Source: Hydrogenophaga sp. (GTDB lineage Bacteria > Pseudomonadota > Gammaproteobacteria > Burkholderiales > Burkholderiaceae_C). Taken from it: 64,000 bases of DNA. Position 1 is the stretch's first letter, and each line of letters starts with the position of its first letter. The notes below the pieces were generated by a model, which had not been told where the DNA came from, searched no databases, and worked only from the letters and a program-made list of their open reading frames with translations. The stretch is taken from NCBI RefSeq assembly GCF_019635465.1, contig NZ_JAHBZK010000012.1, forward strand, positions 62,001-126,000, given 5' to 3'. Of this stretch, positions 46,471 through 58,800 are shown in pieces. Made by a program: the position numbers and the translations under genes.

Positions 46471-47775
46471 TCAGCCCTGGGCCAGCGATCGAAACACCTC
46501 GGCGGCCGCCGCCACGGTGTCGTCGATGTCGGCCTGGGTGTGGGCGGCGCTGACGAAACCGGCCTCGTAGAGCGCGGGCGCGATGTACACGCCCCGATCC
46601 AGCAGCCCATGGAAGAGCTGGTTGAAGCGCTGGCCGTCCGAGGCCATGACGGCCTGGTAGTGCTGAGGCAGTTCGGGCAGCAGAAAGAAGCCGAACATGC
46701 CGCCTTCGCAGTCGACGCTGAAAGGCACCCTGGCGCCGTTGGCCGCTGCCTGCAGGCCATCGACAAGCGCACGGGTGCGGGCCGACAGCGCCTCGAAGAA
46801 ACCAGGCTTGCGGATTTCGGCCAGCGTGGCGAGGCCGCAGGCGGTGGCCACCGGATTGCCCGACAAGGTGCCGGCCTGGTAGACCGGGCCCAGGGGTGCG
46901 AGCTGTTCCATGACCGCGCGCTTGGCGCCAAAGGCGGCCAACGGCATGCCACCGCCAATGACCTTGCCCATTACCGTCATGTCTGGCTCGAAGCCCGGGA
47001 TGAGCCTGGCGTACACGCTTTGTGCGCCACCCAGGGCCACCCGGAAGCCGGTCATGACCTCGTCGAAGGCCAGCAGCGCGCCGTGCTGCGTGCACAGCTC
47101 GCGGCAGCGCTTCATGAAGGGCACGCTGGCGCGCACGAAGTTCATGTTGCCGGCGATGGGCTCGATCATCAGGCAGGCGATGTCGGCACCGTGCGCGTCG
47201 AAGGCGGCCTCGAGTTGCACGATGTTGTTGTATTCGAGGACCAGGGTGTGCTGCACCACCTCGGGCGGCACGCCAGCGCTGGTCGGGTTGCCGAAGGTGG
47301 CCAGGCCGGAGCCGGCCTTGACCAGCAGGGCGTCGGCGTGGCCGTGGTAGCAGCCTTCGAACTTGATGATCTTCTTGCGCCCGGTGGCGCCACGCGCCAG
47401 GCGAATGGTGCTCATGCCGGCTTCGGTGCCCGAGCTGACGAGGCGCACCATGTCGATGCTGGGCACCAGGTCAACGATGGCCTGCGCCAGTTCGACCTCG
47501 CGCTCCGTGGGGGCGCCGAACGAGAACCCGTCGAGCGCCGCCTTCTGCACGGCTTCGAGCACGGCCGGATGACCATGGCCCAGGATCATGGGTCCCCAGG
47601 AGCCGATGTAATCAATATGGCGCTTGCCGTTGGCGTCCCAGAAGTAAGCACCCTGGGCACGTTGCACGAAGCGGGGCGTGCCGCCGACCGCACGAAAGGC
47701 GCGGACAGGGGAATTCACGCCACCGGGAATCAGGCGCTTGGCCCGCTCGAACAGTTCAAGGTTGCGATCGGTCAT
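46471..47775 (-). CDS. hemL: Glutamate-1-semialdehyde 2,1-aminomutase
   Basis: A PLP enzyme that converts glutamate-1-semialdehyde to 5-aminolevulinate in the C5 haem pathway. Its 434 residues show the PLP-lysine motif [16 protein letters not shown], the signature [10 protein letters not shown] and the N-terminus [20 protein letters not shown]. It lies 6 bases downstream of the thiD-like gene on the same strand. Confidence 0.97.
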   Translation of the reverse strand: MTDRNLELFERAKRLIPGGVNSPVRAFRAVGGTPRFVQRAQGAYFWDANGKRHIDYIGSWGPMILGHGHPAVLEAVQKAALDGFSFGAPTEREVELAQAIVDLVPSIDMVRLVSSGTEAGMSTIRLARGATGRKKIIKFEGCYHGHADALLVKAGSGLATFGNPTSAGVPPEVVQHTLVLEYNNIVQLEAAFDAHGADIACLMIEPIAGNMNFVRASVPFMKRCRELCTQHGALLAFDEVMTGFRVALGGAQSVYARLIPGFEPDMTVMGKVIGGGMPLAAFGAKRAVMEQLAPLGPVYQAGTLSGNPVATACGLATLAEIRKPGFFEALSARTRALVDGLQAAANGARVPFSVDCEGGMFGFFLLPELPQHYQAVMASDGQRFNQLFHGLLDRGVYIAPALYEAGFVSAAHTQADIDDTVAAAAEVFRSLAQG

Positions 47776-47780
47776 GGGAA

Positions 47781-48728
47781 TCAGTGGCGGGTGGTGTCCA
47801 GGGGAAAGTCGTCGGCGTCCAGCGTGCTGTCCGAGCCGGGGCTGTCGGCCCCCTCGTCGGCCTGGGCTTCTTCGCTGTCGTCGTGGGCCCAGAACAGACG
47901 GTCGGGCACGGCGTTGCCCATGCCGGGCTGAAAGCCGGCGTCCAGGCATTGGTCCAGGTAGGTGAGCGCCTCCGCGCAGGCGGTCTGCAGGTCGGCACCG
48001 CCCGCCAGCAAGGCGCACAGTGCCGCCGACAGAGTGTCGCCGGCGCCATTGAAGGTGGCTTCGAAGCGCTCATAGCGCGCGGATGCCAGCACCGATTCCG
48101 GCGAGGCGAGGTGGCTTTCGAGGTATTGGTCGGCGGCGTTCAGGCCGGTCACCAGGGTGTAGGGCACGCCATGCACCGATGCCGCCCGGGCAACTTCGCG
48201 TGGGCCGGGGGGGCGGTCACCTTCCCATTCGGGCAACAGCCAACGGCACAAGGTACTGTGGTTGCCCACCAGCACGGTGGTCTGGGGCAGCAGCAGCTCG
48301 GTGCAGGCATCGAGGTAGGTTTCAATCGCCAGCTCGTCCCACCAGGACAGGTCGGGCATGTAGGCGATGACGGGCAGTTCGGCGTAGTCGCTGGTGATCT
48401 GGGCCACCGCGCTGAGGTTCTCCGGGCTGCCCACAAAGCCGACCTTGAAGGCACGCGCGGGCATGTCCTCGAGCGCGCAGCGTGCCTGGTCGCTTACCGC
48501 CTCCTCGTCAAACGCAATGTGATCGCGAATGGCGGTCGTGTCGCGCACATAGGTACCTGTCACCACGGACAGAACGTGCGCCGATGCACTGGCCATGGCC
48601 GTGAGGTCGGCGCTGAGGCCGCCGGCGCCGCTCGGGTCATTGGTGTTGAAGGTCAGCACGCAGGGCAGGGAGCCCTCGGCAGAATCGGTGGCTTCGGGGG
48701 TGTCGGGGTGGTCTGGAGCGTCGGACAT
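47781..48728 (-). CDS. thiD: Hydroxymethylpyrimidine/phosphomethylpyrimidine kinase-like protein
   Basis: A ribokinase-fold enzyme of thiamine synthesis. The N-terminus reads [20 protein letters not shown] (compare the DPSGGAG of ThiD). The C-terminal catalytic motif is [12 protein letters not shown]. The central part is unusual for ThiD and acidic, and the protein ends in an acidic low-complexity tail of about 35 residues. It is coupled to hemL. Activity on HMP is likely but not certain. Confidence 0.8.
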   Translation of the reverse strand: MSDAPDHPDTPEATDSAEGSLPCVLTFNTNDPSGAGGLSADLTAMASASAHVLSVVTGTYVRDTTAIRDHIAFDEEAVSDQARCALEDMPARAFKVGFVGSPENLSAVAQITSDYAELPVIAYMPDLSWWDELAIETYLDACTELLLPQTTVLVGNHSTLCRWLLPEWEGDRPPGPREVARAASVHGVPYTLVTGLNAADQYLESHLASPESVLASARYERFEATFNGAGDTLSAALCALLAGGADLQTACAEALTYLDQCLDAGFQPGMGNAVPDRLFWAHDDSEEAQADEGADSPGSDSTLDADDFPLDTTRH

Positions 48729-48882
48729 TTGGATGGGGGAGTCTTGCAGGCCGGGTGCTGCATACCCGTCAGATGATGCGCATGCATCAGTGCCGCGTCC
48801 ATTCGCCTGAGAAATCGCGCCGCAGAGCGCTTGAACAGGCTCGATACAATTCTTGCATTTTACGATAGCGACCCATAAAGCC

Positions 48883-49056
48883 ATGAGCGAAAGCAAGACT
48901 TGGATGTGCCTGATCTGCGGCTGGATCTATGACGAAGCGGCAGGTGCTCCTGAGCATGGCGTGCCACCGGGTACACCCTGGGCAGATGTTCCGATGAACT
49001 GGACCTGCCCTGAGTGCGGTGCACGCAAAGAAGACTTCGAGATGGTGCAAATCTGA
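48883..49056 (+). CDS. rubA: Rubredoxin
   Basis: A 57-residue iron-sulphur electron carrier with the two CxxC loops CLICGWIYDEAAG and CPECGARKEDFE. The ATG at 48883 gives the standard length. It is divergent from thiD and precedes pilG by 94 bases, a frequent order in betaproteobacteria. Confidence 0.97.
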   Translation: MSESKTWMCLICGWIYDEAAGAPEHGVPPGTPWADVPMNWTCPECGARKEDFEMVQI

Positions 49057-49150
49057 CCGGACGGCGCGGGAGAACTCGCCGGCCGGATGTTCCATGTGCT
49101 GAGGTGGCCTTGCCACGCAGGCACAGAAGGTGTTGAGGAGTCCGTCCATC

Positions 49151-49546
49151 GTGAGCGCATCGTCCGCCCTGAAAGTTCTCGTCGTCGACGACAGCAACAC
49201 CATTCGGCGTAGTGCCGAAATTTTCCTCAAGCAGGGCGGCCATGAAGTCCTGCTTGCCGACGATGGCTTCGACGCCCTCGCGAAGATCAACGACTACCTG
49301 CCGAACCTGATCTTCTGCGACATCCTGATGCCCCGCCTCGATGGGTATCAGACCTGCGCAATCATCAAGCGCAACGCCCGCTTCTCCAACATTCCCGTGG
49401 TCATGCTGTCTTCCAAGGACGGCGTGTTCGACAAGGCGCGCGGGCGCATGGTCGGCTCGCAGGACTACCTCACCAAACCCTTTACCAAAGACCAGCTGCT
49501 GCAGGCCGTGCAGCAGTTCGGTGCCAACATCAACGGAGTGTCCTGA
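49151..49546 (+). CDS. pilG: Single-domain response regulator PilG
   Basis: 131-residue CheY-like protein of the type IV pilus chemosensory system. It has the acidic pair D13-D14, phospho-acceptor D57 (IFCDILMPRLDG) and the C-terminal KPF. I chose the GTG at 49151 because GAGGAG lies 10 bases upstream. PilG promotes pilus extension in Pseudomonas (family knowledge). Its stop overlaps pilH (TGATG). Confidence 0.94.
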   Translation: MSASSALKVLVVDDSNTIRRSAEIFLKQGGHEVLLADDGFDALAKINDYLPNLIFCDILMPRLDGYQTCAIIKRNARFSNIPVVMLSSKDGVFDKARGRMVGSQDYLTKPFTKDQLLQAVQQFGANINGVS

Positions 49547-49911
49547 TGCCCATCCAGAAGATCCTTGTCGTCGACGATTCCAAGACCGAGCTGATGGTCT
49601 TGTCCGATCTGTTGACCAAAAATGGCTACACAGTGCGCACCGCCGAGAATGCGGACGAGGCCTTTCGTCGTCTTGGAGAGGAAAAGCCCGATCTGATTCT
49701 GATGGACGTGGTGATGCCCGGCCAGAATGGTTTTCAGTTGACGCGGGCCATCACCCGCGATCCGCAGTATTCGACCATTCCGATCGTGATGTGCACCAGC
49801 AAGAACCTCGAAACCGACCGCGTCTGGGGCATGCGCCAGGGCGCGCGCGATTACGTGACCAAACCGGTCAACGGCGACGAGCTGCTGTCCAAGATCCGCG
49901 CGCTGGCCTGA
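49546..49911 (+). CDS. pilH: Single-domain response regulator PilH
   Basis: 121-residue CheY-like protein with D10-D11, phospho-acceptor D54 (LILMDVVMPGQ) and KPV near the C-terminus. In Pseudomonas it acts as a phosphate sink or as the counter-acting regulator of PilG. It is coupled to pilG by a one-base overlap. Confidence 0.94.
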   Translation: MPIQKILVVDDSKTELMVLSDLLTKNGYTVRTAENADEAFRRLGEEKPDLILMDVVMPGQNGFQLTRAITRDPQYSTIPIVMCTSKNLETDRVWGMRQGARDYVTKPVNGDELLSKIRALA

Positions 49912-49933
49912 GTGGTCCGGCAGTAAGCACAGC

Positions 49934-50473
49934 ATGGCCAAACGACAGTCGCTGAAAGAGCTGCAGGAACGCTTGGCCCAGCGCCTCACCGCGGCAAAGA
50001 CCGAAGCGGTGACGGCAACCTGGCTGGCCATCGAGGCGGGGTCGCAGCCCTACCTGGTGCCTCTGGTCCAGTCGGGTGAGATCTTTCCGTGGACGGCACC
50101 ACAGGCAGTGCCATACACAAAGAACTGGTATCTCGGTGTCGCCAACCTCCGGGGTGGTCTGCACGGCGTGATTGATCTGGCCGCCCTGCTTCAGGGTCAG
50201 ACCCGTCCGGCCGCGGCGCGCCCCGTCGACAGGGTCTCGTCCGAATCACGTCTGGTCAGTCTTCACTCCGCGCTGGGGCTCAACGCCGTTCTCTGGATCG
50301 ACCGGCTGCTGGGACTTCGCAGCCCGGCGACCTTCAATCAAGTTGGCGAGCGGCCGCAGGGTGCGCCCGCCTATGTCACGCGATCACTGGTGGACAACCG
50401 TGGGCAGTCCTGGCAAGAGCTGGACTTGCAGGCCCTGGTTGCCGAACCCGAATTTCTGGCCATTTCGGCCTGA
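49934..50473 (+). CDS. pilI: CheW-like adaptor PilI
   Basis: A 179-residue single CheW domain ([20 protein letters not shown]) that couples the PilJ receptor to the ChpA kinase at the cell pole. It lies 22 bases after pilH and 62 bases before pilJ, all on one strand. Confidence 0.92.
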   Translation: MAKRQSLKELQERLAQRLTAAKTEAVTATWLAIEAGSQPYLVPLVQSGEIFPWTAPQAVPYTKNWYLGVANLRGGLHGVIDLAALLQGQTRPAAARPVDRVSSESRLVSLHSALGLNAVLWIDRLLGLRSPATFNQVGERPQGAPAYVTRSLVDNRGQSWQELDLQALVAEPEFLAISA

Positions 50474-50535
50474 CGACGCCGCAATGCGGCAACCGACGTT
50501 CACGTCACCTGTTCTCTGAGTTGGAAGGTAACAAC

Positions 50536-52806
50536 ATGGCCACGCTAGATCGATTCCAGGGGCTGTTCTCGAAGAAAAGCAAGAACAGCGAAGAGCCGGA
50601 CCTGTCCAAGGCGACCGATCAGGAGATTGCCGAACTCGCCGCCGCTCGCCTTGCGCCCGACGATGGCGGTGGCGACCTGGGTGACAACCTGTTGATTACC
50701 GACGACGAATCGGATGGCGACGAAGAAGGCGGCAAGGAGGCGATGGTTTCGCTGCCACTGCTGGGCCGCCGACCGGCCGAGCAGCATCAGCGCTCGCTGG
50801 CTGTGCTGCTGGCCTTCGCGCTGTTGGTGCTTGGTGCCATCACGTTCTTCATCCTGAGTCAGGCCGAAAAGAACAGTCAGCAGGTGGCTGCCAGCGGTCA
50901 GGCGCTCATGCAGTCGCAACGTCTGGCCAAGAGCGTGTCGCAGGCGCTGGTGGGCGCACCGTCCGCTTTCCCGGAGGTGCGTGAGAGCGCGAACGTGCTG
51001 GCTACCAGCGTGCGGGGTCTCAAGCAGGGCGACAACAACATGGGCCTGGCACCGCTGGGCCAGGAATTTGGTGGCGCACTGAACGAAATTCTTCCGCAGG
51101 TGGACGCGGCCGAAGCCAGTGCTTCCACGGTGCTGAACCAGCAGGCCACGCTGACGCAGGTGGGCTCCGCACTGCGCACGATCAACCGCCAGTCGTCTGA
51201 CCTGCTCGAAATCGCCGAGACGATTTCCTCGCTCAAGCTGCAGCAGAACGCGCCGGCCGCCGAGATTTCGGCCTCTGGTCAGCTCGTGATGTTGACGCAG
51301 CGTATCGGCAAGTCGGCCAACGAGTTCCTGACGCTTGAGGGCGTGAGCCCTGAGGCTGTGTTCCTGCTGGGCAAGGACTTGATTACCTTCAAGGAAGTGG
51401 CCGAGGGCTTGCTCAAAGGCAGCGAAGAACTACGTCTGGCACCGGCGCGTGACGCCCAGGTGCGTGAGCGCCTGGAGGCGCTGCTCAAGGCCTACGAGGC
51501 CACCCGCACGGAAGCGGGCGCCATTCTGGGCAACCTGCAAGGTCTGGTGTCTGCGCGTGAAGCGCAGTCCGCGATCGTTGCAGACAGTGAGCCGCTGCGT
51601 ATCGGTCTGCAAAAACTCCAGCAGGATTTGTCCAATCGGTCGGGTCTGGGTGGTGGCGAGTTGCTCGCACTGGCCCTGTCGGCGGCATTCGCCCTGTTGT
51701 GTGCCGGTGGTCTGGCCTATGTGCAGCTGCAGGACAGCCGCCAACGCCAGATGATTGCCGAATCGCAGCGACTGGCCGCTGAGGCCCAGGAGCAGGAGGC
51801 CAAGCGCGTCAACGACGCCAACCAGGCCGCCATTCTTCGCCTCATGAACGAACTGCAAACGGTGGCCGAAGGTGACCTGACCCAGGAAGCCACCGTGACC
51901 GAGGACATCACGGGCGCCATCGCCGACTCGGTGAACTACACGGTGGAAGAACTTCGCTCGCTGGTGGGCAACGTGCAGGCCACGGTTACCCGGGTGGCGC
52001 AGACGACGTCCGCAGTGGAAAACACGTCGACCGAGCTGCTGGCTGCCTCCACCGAGCAGCTGCGCGAGATTCGCGAAACCGGCCAGTCGGTGCTGGACAT
52101 GGCGCAGCGAATCAACCAGGTGTCCAACCAGGCGCAAGAGTCCGCCAGCGTTGCCCGCGCATCGCTGAATGCTGCCGAGTCCGGCCTGAAGGCCGTGCAG
52201 GACGCCATCGGCGGTATGAACGCCATTCGCGACCAGATTCAGGAAACCTCCAAGCGGATCAAGCGCCTGGGTGAGTCGTCGCAGGAGATTGGTGAGATCA
52301 CCGAACTGATTTCCGACATTACCGAACAGACCAACGTGCTGGCCTTGAACGCCGCCATTCAGGCCGCGTCCGCAGGTGAAGCGGGCCGAGGCTTCTCGGT
52401 GGTTGCGGAAGAGGTTCAGCGACTGGCCGAACGCTCCGCCGACGCCACGCGCCAGATTGCTGCACTCGTGAAGGCCATTCAGACCGACACGCAGGATGCG
52501 GTGGCCGCCATGGAGCGCTCCACGCAGGGTGTGGTTGAGGGGGCCAAACTCTCTGACAACGCCGGTACCGCACTCTCGGAAATTGACCGCGTGTCGCGCC
52601 GACTGGCCGAGCTGATTGAGCAGATCTCGACCGCGGCGTCTCGCGAAGCCGAGTCGGCCAACGAGGTGGCGGGCAACATCCAGCACATCTTTGCGGTGAC
52701 GGAGCAGACCGGTGAGGGCACCCGTTCCACCGCTCAGCAGGTTCGTGAGCTCTCTGCCATGGCTGAGGAATTGCGCCAATCGGTGGCCCGATTCAAGATC
52801 GCCTGA
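50536..52806 (+). CDS. pilJ: Type IV pilus methyl-accepting chemotaxis protein PilJ
   Basis: The 756-residue receptor has an acidic cytoplasmic N-terminus and TM1 (about residues 82-104). A periplasmic region with two PilJ domains ([30 protein letters not shown]) follows, then TM2 (about 372-395). The signalling tip is [20 protein letters not shown], at about residues 590-640. The ATG at 50536 is preceded by GGAAGG; a TTG at 50521 is less likely. It ends 38 bases before chpA. Confidence 0.96.
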   Translation: MATLDRFQGLFSKKSKNSEEPDLSKATDQEIAELAAARLAPDDGGGDLGDNLLITDDESDGDEEGGKEAMVSLPLLGRRPAEQHQRSLAVLLAFALLVLGAITFFILSQAEKNSQQVAASGQALMQSQRLAKSVSQALVGAPSAFPEVRESANVLATSVRGLKQGDNNMGLAPLGQEFGGALNEILPQVDAAEASASTVLNQQATLTQVGSALRTINRQSSDLLEIAETISSLKLQQNAPAAEISASGQLVMLTQRIGKSANEFLTLEGVSPEAVFLLGKDLITFKEVAEGLLKGSEELRLAPARDAQVRERLEALLKAYEATRTEAGAILGNLQGLVSAREAQSAIVADSEPLRIGLQKLQQDLSNRSGLGGGELLALALSAAFALLCAGGLAYVQLQDSRQRQMIAESQRLAAEAQEQEAKRVNDANQAAILRLMNELQTVAEGDLTQEATVTEDITGAIADSVNYTVEELRSLVGNVQATVTRVAQTTSAVENTSTELLAASTEQLREIRETGQSVLDMAQRINQVSNQAQESASVARASLNAAESGLKAVQDAIGGMNAIRDQIQETSKRIKRLGESSQEIGEITELISDITEQTNVLALNAAIQAASAGEAGRGFSVVAEEVQRLAERSADATRQIAALVKAIQTDTQDAVAAMERSTQGVVEGAKLSDNAGTALSEIDRVSRRLAELIEQISTAASREAESANEVAGNIQHIFAVTEQTGEGTRSTAQQVRELSAMAEELRQSVARFKIA

Positions 52807-52844
52807 TTGCCTCCCCAGGTTCTGTCGACCCCCTACCGATCAAC

Positions 52845-55800
52845 ATGGCCGAAGTGACCGAATCCGCTCTGCAAGACCTGCCCGTCGCCGATCTCGGTCC
52901 GCTGGCATGGGTGTTCGACGAGCTGCGCAAATCGCTTGATGCTGCGAACAAGGCCATCCGGCGATTCGTCCGCGAGCACGAACAATCGCGTCACAGTGAC
53001 CTGGAGGCGGTAGACCCTGCGGCCTTGCGCATTGCGCGTCAGCAGTTGCACCAGGCGGTGGGCGCTCTGGAAGTGGTGGGCCTGGGCGCACCGGCCCAGG
53101 TGCTGCGCGGCATGGAGTCTGCGGTGCAGCGCTTCGTGCAGAAGCCCGACACCTGTACCGAAGATGCGGCGGCACGTGTGGAGCGGGCCAGCTTTGCGCT
53201 GATCGAGTACCTGGAAGCCGTGCTCAATCACAAGTCGGTTCAACCGGTGGCCTTGTTCCATCAGTACCGCGAAGTGATGGAGCTCGCCGGTGCCGAGCGG
53301 ATCCACCCTTCCGATCTGTGGGACGCCGATCACCGCGGCATTGACCTGCCGGCGCCAGCGGACGCAAAGCCGCTAGAGGCGTCGCCGGCCATCCGGTCGA
53401 TGTTCGACCGCTTGATTTTGCTGGCGGTTAAAACGCAAAGCACGGCGGCGTTGCAACAGCTTGGGCGCCTTTGCGCGGGCTTGTCTGCTGGGGCCTCTGC
53501 CGCACGGCCGCGTACCTTTTGGCGGGTGGCCGCGGCTTTCTTTGAGGGCACTGCCGCTCACGGCCTGGCCTTTGACGTGTATGCCAAGCGAGCCACGTCG
53601 CGTTTGTTGATGCAGTTCGGTCAGCTGGCATCGGGCAGTGCGCAGGTGTCAGAGACGCTGCTGCACGACCTGCTGTTCTTCTGTGCCCAGACCCTTCCGC
53701 GCGAAGGCCAGCCGTCGACACACCTCGCTGCGGTGCGTGCGGGCTATGGCCTTGGCAAGTACCAGCCCGCCGACTATCACCAGGCCACGCTGGGCCGCTA
53801 CGACCCCGCACTGCTGGCGTTGGCGCGCAAGCGCATCAACGCAGCCAAGGAAGCCTGGTCGCTGTACTCGGGTGGTGACGGCTCGCGTGCGCGGCAGGTG
53901 ACTGACCAGTTCGGCCTGATCGGCGAATCGCTGATGCGGCTGCACCCGGCCAGCACGCCGCTGGCCACCGCATTGGTCAAAGCCGCCGAGCGCGCAGTGA
54001 GCGAGCCCGGCGGCGTGCGTCCCGAGCTGGCCATGGAAGTGGCCACCACGACGCTGTACCTTGAAGCCGCCTTCGAAGACTTCGACCCGGCCGATCCGGC
54101 CCTGTCCGCGCGCACGCAGGACCTGGCCAACCGCCTCAACAGCGTGATCGACGGTCAGCCGGCGCGCCCGCTGGACGACTGGATGGAGCAGCTGTACCGC
54201 CGCGTCAGCGATCGCCAGACCATGGGCAGCGTGGTCGACGAGCTCAAGGTGTCGTTGGGTGAGGTGGAGAAGTCGCTCGACCAGTTCTTCCGGTCTCCTC
54301 AAGAGAAGGCCGGGCTGCATGTGGCAGCCTCTCAACTCGCGCAAATGCGTGGCGTGCTGTCGGTGCTGGGCCTGGATCACGCCGTGCAGGCGGTGGCGCG
54401 CATGCGCACCAGCGTCGAACAGATCATCGATACCGAAGTCGACGAGGACCGCGCGCGCGAGGCTGGAACCTTCCAGGTGCTGGGTGACAACCTCAGCGCG
54501 CTGAGCTTCCTGGTCGACATGCTGAGTTATCAGCCAGCGCTTGCCAAGAAGTTGTTCGTCTTCAACGAAGACAAGGGCGAGCTGGTTCCGCTGATGGGCC
54601 GATCCAGTGTCGGCAAGGAACCCCCGCAGGCCGCCAAGGCCGACGCCGAAGCGCTGCAGCAAGGGGTACGCAAGGTCGTCGACAGTGTGTTTGGCGGTCT
54701 TGATGACCTCAGCGGCTTGAGCGAACAGCTCGACTCGCTGGCCCAACAGGCCACCCTGGCCGAGCAACCTGCGGTGGCCAAGGCTGCACGGGAAGCGGCC
54801 GACGCGGTGGTGCGCAGCGACGCAGCCACGGGCGCGCAGGCCCTGGTCGGCCTCACAGAAGCAACCAGCGCAACCGCGCCGGAAGCCCCCGCACCCGCTC
54901 CCACCGCCTCAGAAGATGACGGTGGTGAAGACGAACTGCTGGACATCTTTCTGGAGGAAGCACGCGAAGTCGTCGTCAATGGCCGTGCGGCCGTGACCCA
55001 GCTGCGTGACGAGTCGGGCAACCTGGATCACCTCACCACGCTTCGGCGAGCCTTCCATACGCTCAAGGGCAGCTCGCGCATGGTGGGGCTCAATGAGTTC
55101 GGCGAAGCTGCCTGGGCGCTGGAGCAGGTGCTCAATGCGGTGCTGGCCGAGCAGAAGCCGGCCAACGATGCTTTGCTGGGTTTGTCGGGTGACGCGCTCG
55201 ATCGCTTCGAGCAGTGGGTGGAGGCGATCGCTGGTCATCAGGCCGATGCATGGCGCTCGCAGCCTTTCCGTGCCAGTGCCGAGGCCTACCGCGAAGAGGG
55301 CGCGTGGCTGCCCTTGCGCACGACGCCCAGCGCGTTTGCACCTCTGTCCGACGTGGCCACCGACCCGGTGCCATTGGCCGATGGCGAATCCTTGCTGCGA
55401 CCGGTTACGACCGAAGTTGTTTCTCAGCCCCTGCCGCTGCTGCCCGAGTCCGATGTCTCTGCTCCGGCACCTGTGGCGCTCGAAGACGCCGCAATCCAGG
55501 CGACGGAACCTACGGCGGACTTGGCCGACATTGACCTCAACCTGCTGGCCGCCGTGGCATCGCCTGCCGCACCCGCTGAGGATGTGGCAGTGGACGAAGC
55601 CAGTGCCGAGCCGCACCGGATGCCCGAATTCGATGCCATCGAGGACTTTCCTCATGACGCTGTCGAATCGGGATTCGCCGACGTCGAAGCCATCGAGCTG
55701 GGAGAGCCTGCAGCACCCGTCGTGTCGGACGCGCCGGTTGCGGATGTTGTTGCTTCTGAAACGGCAGCGGTGGACGTGCCTCCCATGGATGTGCCGACCC

Positions 55801-58800
55801 TCGACGACGCCATCGTCGAAACCGTGGAGCTGGCTGCCCCTGCCGACGTAACCGTCAGCGAAGAAACGGCCATCAACCCCGACGATCAAGTCCGCGAGAT
55901 CGGCTCGTTGCGCATTGGCCACCGGCTCTACAACGTCTTCCTCAACGAAGCAGACGAGTGGTCACGCCGCTTGAACACCTGCCTGACCGAGTGGGCGCTC
56001 GAGACCCACGAGCCCCTGCCCGAGCAGGCGGAAGCCCTGGCGCACTCGCTCGCGGGCGCCTCCGGCACCGTGGGTTTCGAATCCTTGTCGGACGTTTCCC
56101 GTGCGCTGGAACACGCGCTGGAGTCGATCGCCGCGCGCCAACAGGAAGGCTGGCTGGCGCCCGCCGCCCTGGCACGCTGTTTCGTCGAGGCCAGCGAAGA
56201 CATCCGGCGCTTGCTGCACCAGTTCGCGGCGGGCTTCCTCAAGGACGCCCAGCCTACCGTGCTTTCGGATCTCTTCCGGGCGCTGCACGATCCGCAGTCC
56301 TTTGTGGACCCTGAACCCGAGGGACAACCGGTACCGACCGCTGCAGACGATGTGTTCCTGCAGATGAGCGACGCGGTCGAGTTGCTGCCTGGCGATGACG
56401 AGGTCGAGCCGGTGCTGGGCGAAGCGACGCCTGCTGCCGAACTGCCGGTCGCGCCGGAAATGCCGATGGCACAGCCCACGCCTGAGGCGCAACCCTCAGC
56501 CTGGGCCGAGCTCCCGGCCACGCCTGCGCCGGTGGCCCCGATCATGTCGGCGCCCCATGTCCACCAGGACATCGACGACGACATCGATGCGGTCGACACC
56601 ATTGATGTGGACCTGTTCCCGATCTTCGAAGAAGAGGCGCTGGAACTGCTGCCCCAACTGGGCGCGGCGCTGCGCCAGTGGACTGCGCGTCCCGACAATG
56701 CCAGCGCGCGTGCCGAGGTGCTTCGCAACCTGCACACCCTCAAGGGCAGTGCCCGCCTGGCCGGCGCCTTGCGCCTGGGCGAGATGGCGCACCGCATGGA
56801 GACCGCGGCAGAGCGTCTGGGCTCCGACGTGCAGCGCTCCAGCGACCTTGAGGTCCTGCAGAGCGCGTACGACGGCATTGCCGCCCGATTCGAGCAACTG
56901 CGCCACCCGGGTGGCGACGCCAGCGCGGTCGTTCAGTCGGCGCCGGAAGCAGTGCCCGCGGTGTTCGAGCCCGTTGTGCCCGAACCCTCGCAGGTCGTCG
57001 CTCCTGCCTTGGATGTCGCGCCTGCGCAGCCCGCCCAGGGTGTGACCGCCTTCGTGGCGCCGGTGGCGCCCGCACAACTCGCCTTGCGCTCTGGCGCTGC
57101 GGTGCGTGTGCGTCCCGAACTGCTCGACCGCCTGGTCAATCAGACGGGTGAGGTCATCATTTCGCGTTCGCGCATGGAGTCCGAGATCGTGACCCTGCGC
57201 ACCTCGCTGAAAGAACTCACCGGCAACCTGGACCGTTTGCGTCAGCAATTGCGCGACATCGAGTTGCAGGCCGAGACGCAGATGCAGTCGCGACTCGCGC
57301 AAGCGCGTGACCACGACCAGTCGTTCGACCCCTTGGAGTTCGACCGCTTCACCCGCGTGCAGGAACTCACCCGCATGATGGCCGAGTCGGTGAACGACGT
57401 GGCCACCGTGCAGCGCAACCTGCAGCGCGCGGTGGAATCCACCGAAGACAACCTGGTGGCCCAGGCCCGTCAGACGCGCGAATTGCAGCGCGATCTGCTG
57501 CGCACGCGCATGGTGGAGTTCGAGGGCATCTCCGAGCGCCTGTACCGCGTGGTGCGCCAGGCGTCCAAGGAAACCGGCAAGCAGGTGCGCCTGGACATCT
57601 CCGGCGGCAACATCGAAATGGACCGCGGCGTGCTCGATCGCATGACCGGCGCGTTCGAACACTTGCTTCGCAATCACGTGGCCCACGGCATCGAAACGCC
57701 TGACGTGCGCTTGCAGCATGGCAAGTCGGCGGAAGGCCGGATCGACATCAATCTGCACCAGGAACTCAACGATGTGTCGCTGGTGTTCGCCGACGACGGT
57801 GCGGGCATCGACCTCGAGCGCTTGCGCCAGAAGGCGCGCGACAACGGGTTGATCGCACCCGACGCCGTGCTCAGCGACGATCAGGCCGCGCAGCTCATCT
57901 TCGAAGCCGGCATCAGCACCGCCCAGCAAGTGTCTGAACTGGCGGGCCGCGGTATCGGCATGGACGTGGTGCGAAACGACGTCTACGGTCTGGGTGGTCG
58001 CATCGAAACCGCGACCCAGGCCGGGCAGGGCACCCAGTTCAAGCTCGTGTTGCCCCTGACCACGGCCGTGACGCAAGTGGTGATGCTGCGCGTCGGCGAA
58101 CTGGCTTTTGGCGTGCCCTCCAACGTGGTGGAGGTGGTTCGTCGCGTGCCCTCCGATGAATTGCAGGCCGCTTATGCCAACGGCAGCGTGCGCCATGAGG
58201 ACACCGACGTTCCGTTCTTCTGGGGTGGTGCGCTGCTGCAGTCTTCTGCACAGTCGTCGGAATCCCAGAAGCGCTCCTTCCCGGTGGTGATCTTCCGAAG
58301 CGCGGCCCAGCGTGTGGCGTTGCACGTGGACGAAGTGCTGGGCAACCAGGAAGTGGTGGTGAAAAACCTCGGCAGCCAGCTTTCGCGTCTGCCGGGTCTG
58401 GCGGGCATGTCGGTGCTGGCCTCCGGCGCGGTGGCACTTATCTACAACCCGGTGGCCTTGTCCACCGTGTATGGCCCGCACGTCGCCGACTGGGTGCGTG
58501 CGCAAGCCGAGCAGGCTCAGGCGGTGGCCGCCCTGCCGCAGGCCGGCGCGGATCAGGTGCCCGACGTGCCGGTGGCGCAAGTCCCCCAGGTGCCCCTGGT
58601 GCTCGTGGTGGACGATTCGATCACCGTGCGTCGCGTGACCCAGCGTCTGCTGCAGCGCGAAGGCTATCGCGTGGCTTTGGCGGCCGACGGCCTGCAAGCA
58701 CTGGAGCGCCTGCAGACCGAGCGCCCGGCGGTGGTGTTGTCGGACATCGAAATGCCGCGCATGGACGGCTTCGATCTGGTGCGCAACATCCGCGCCGACG

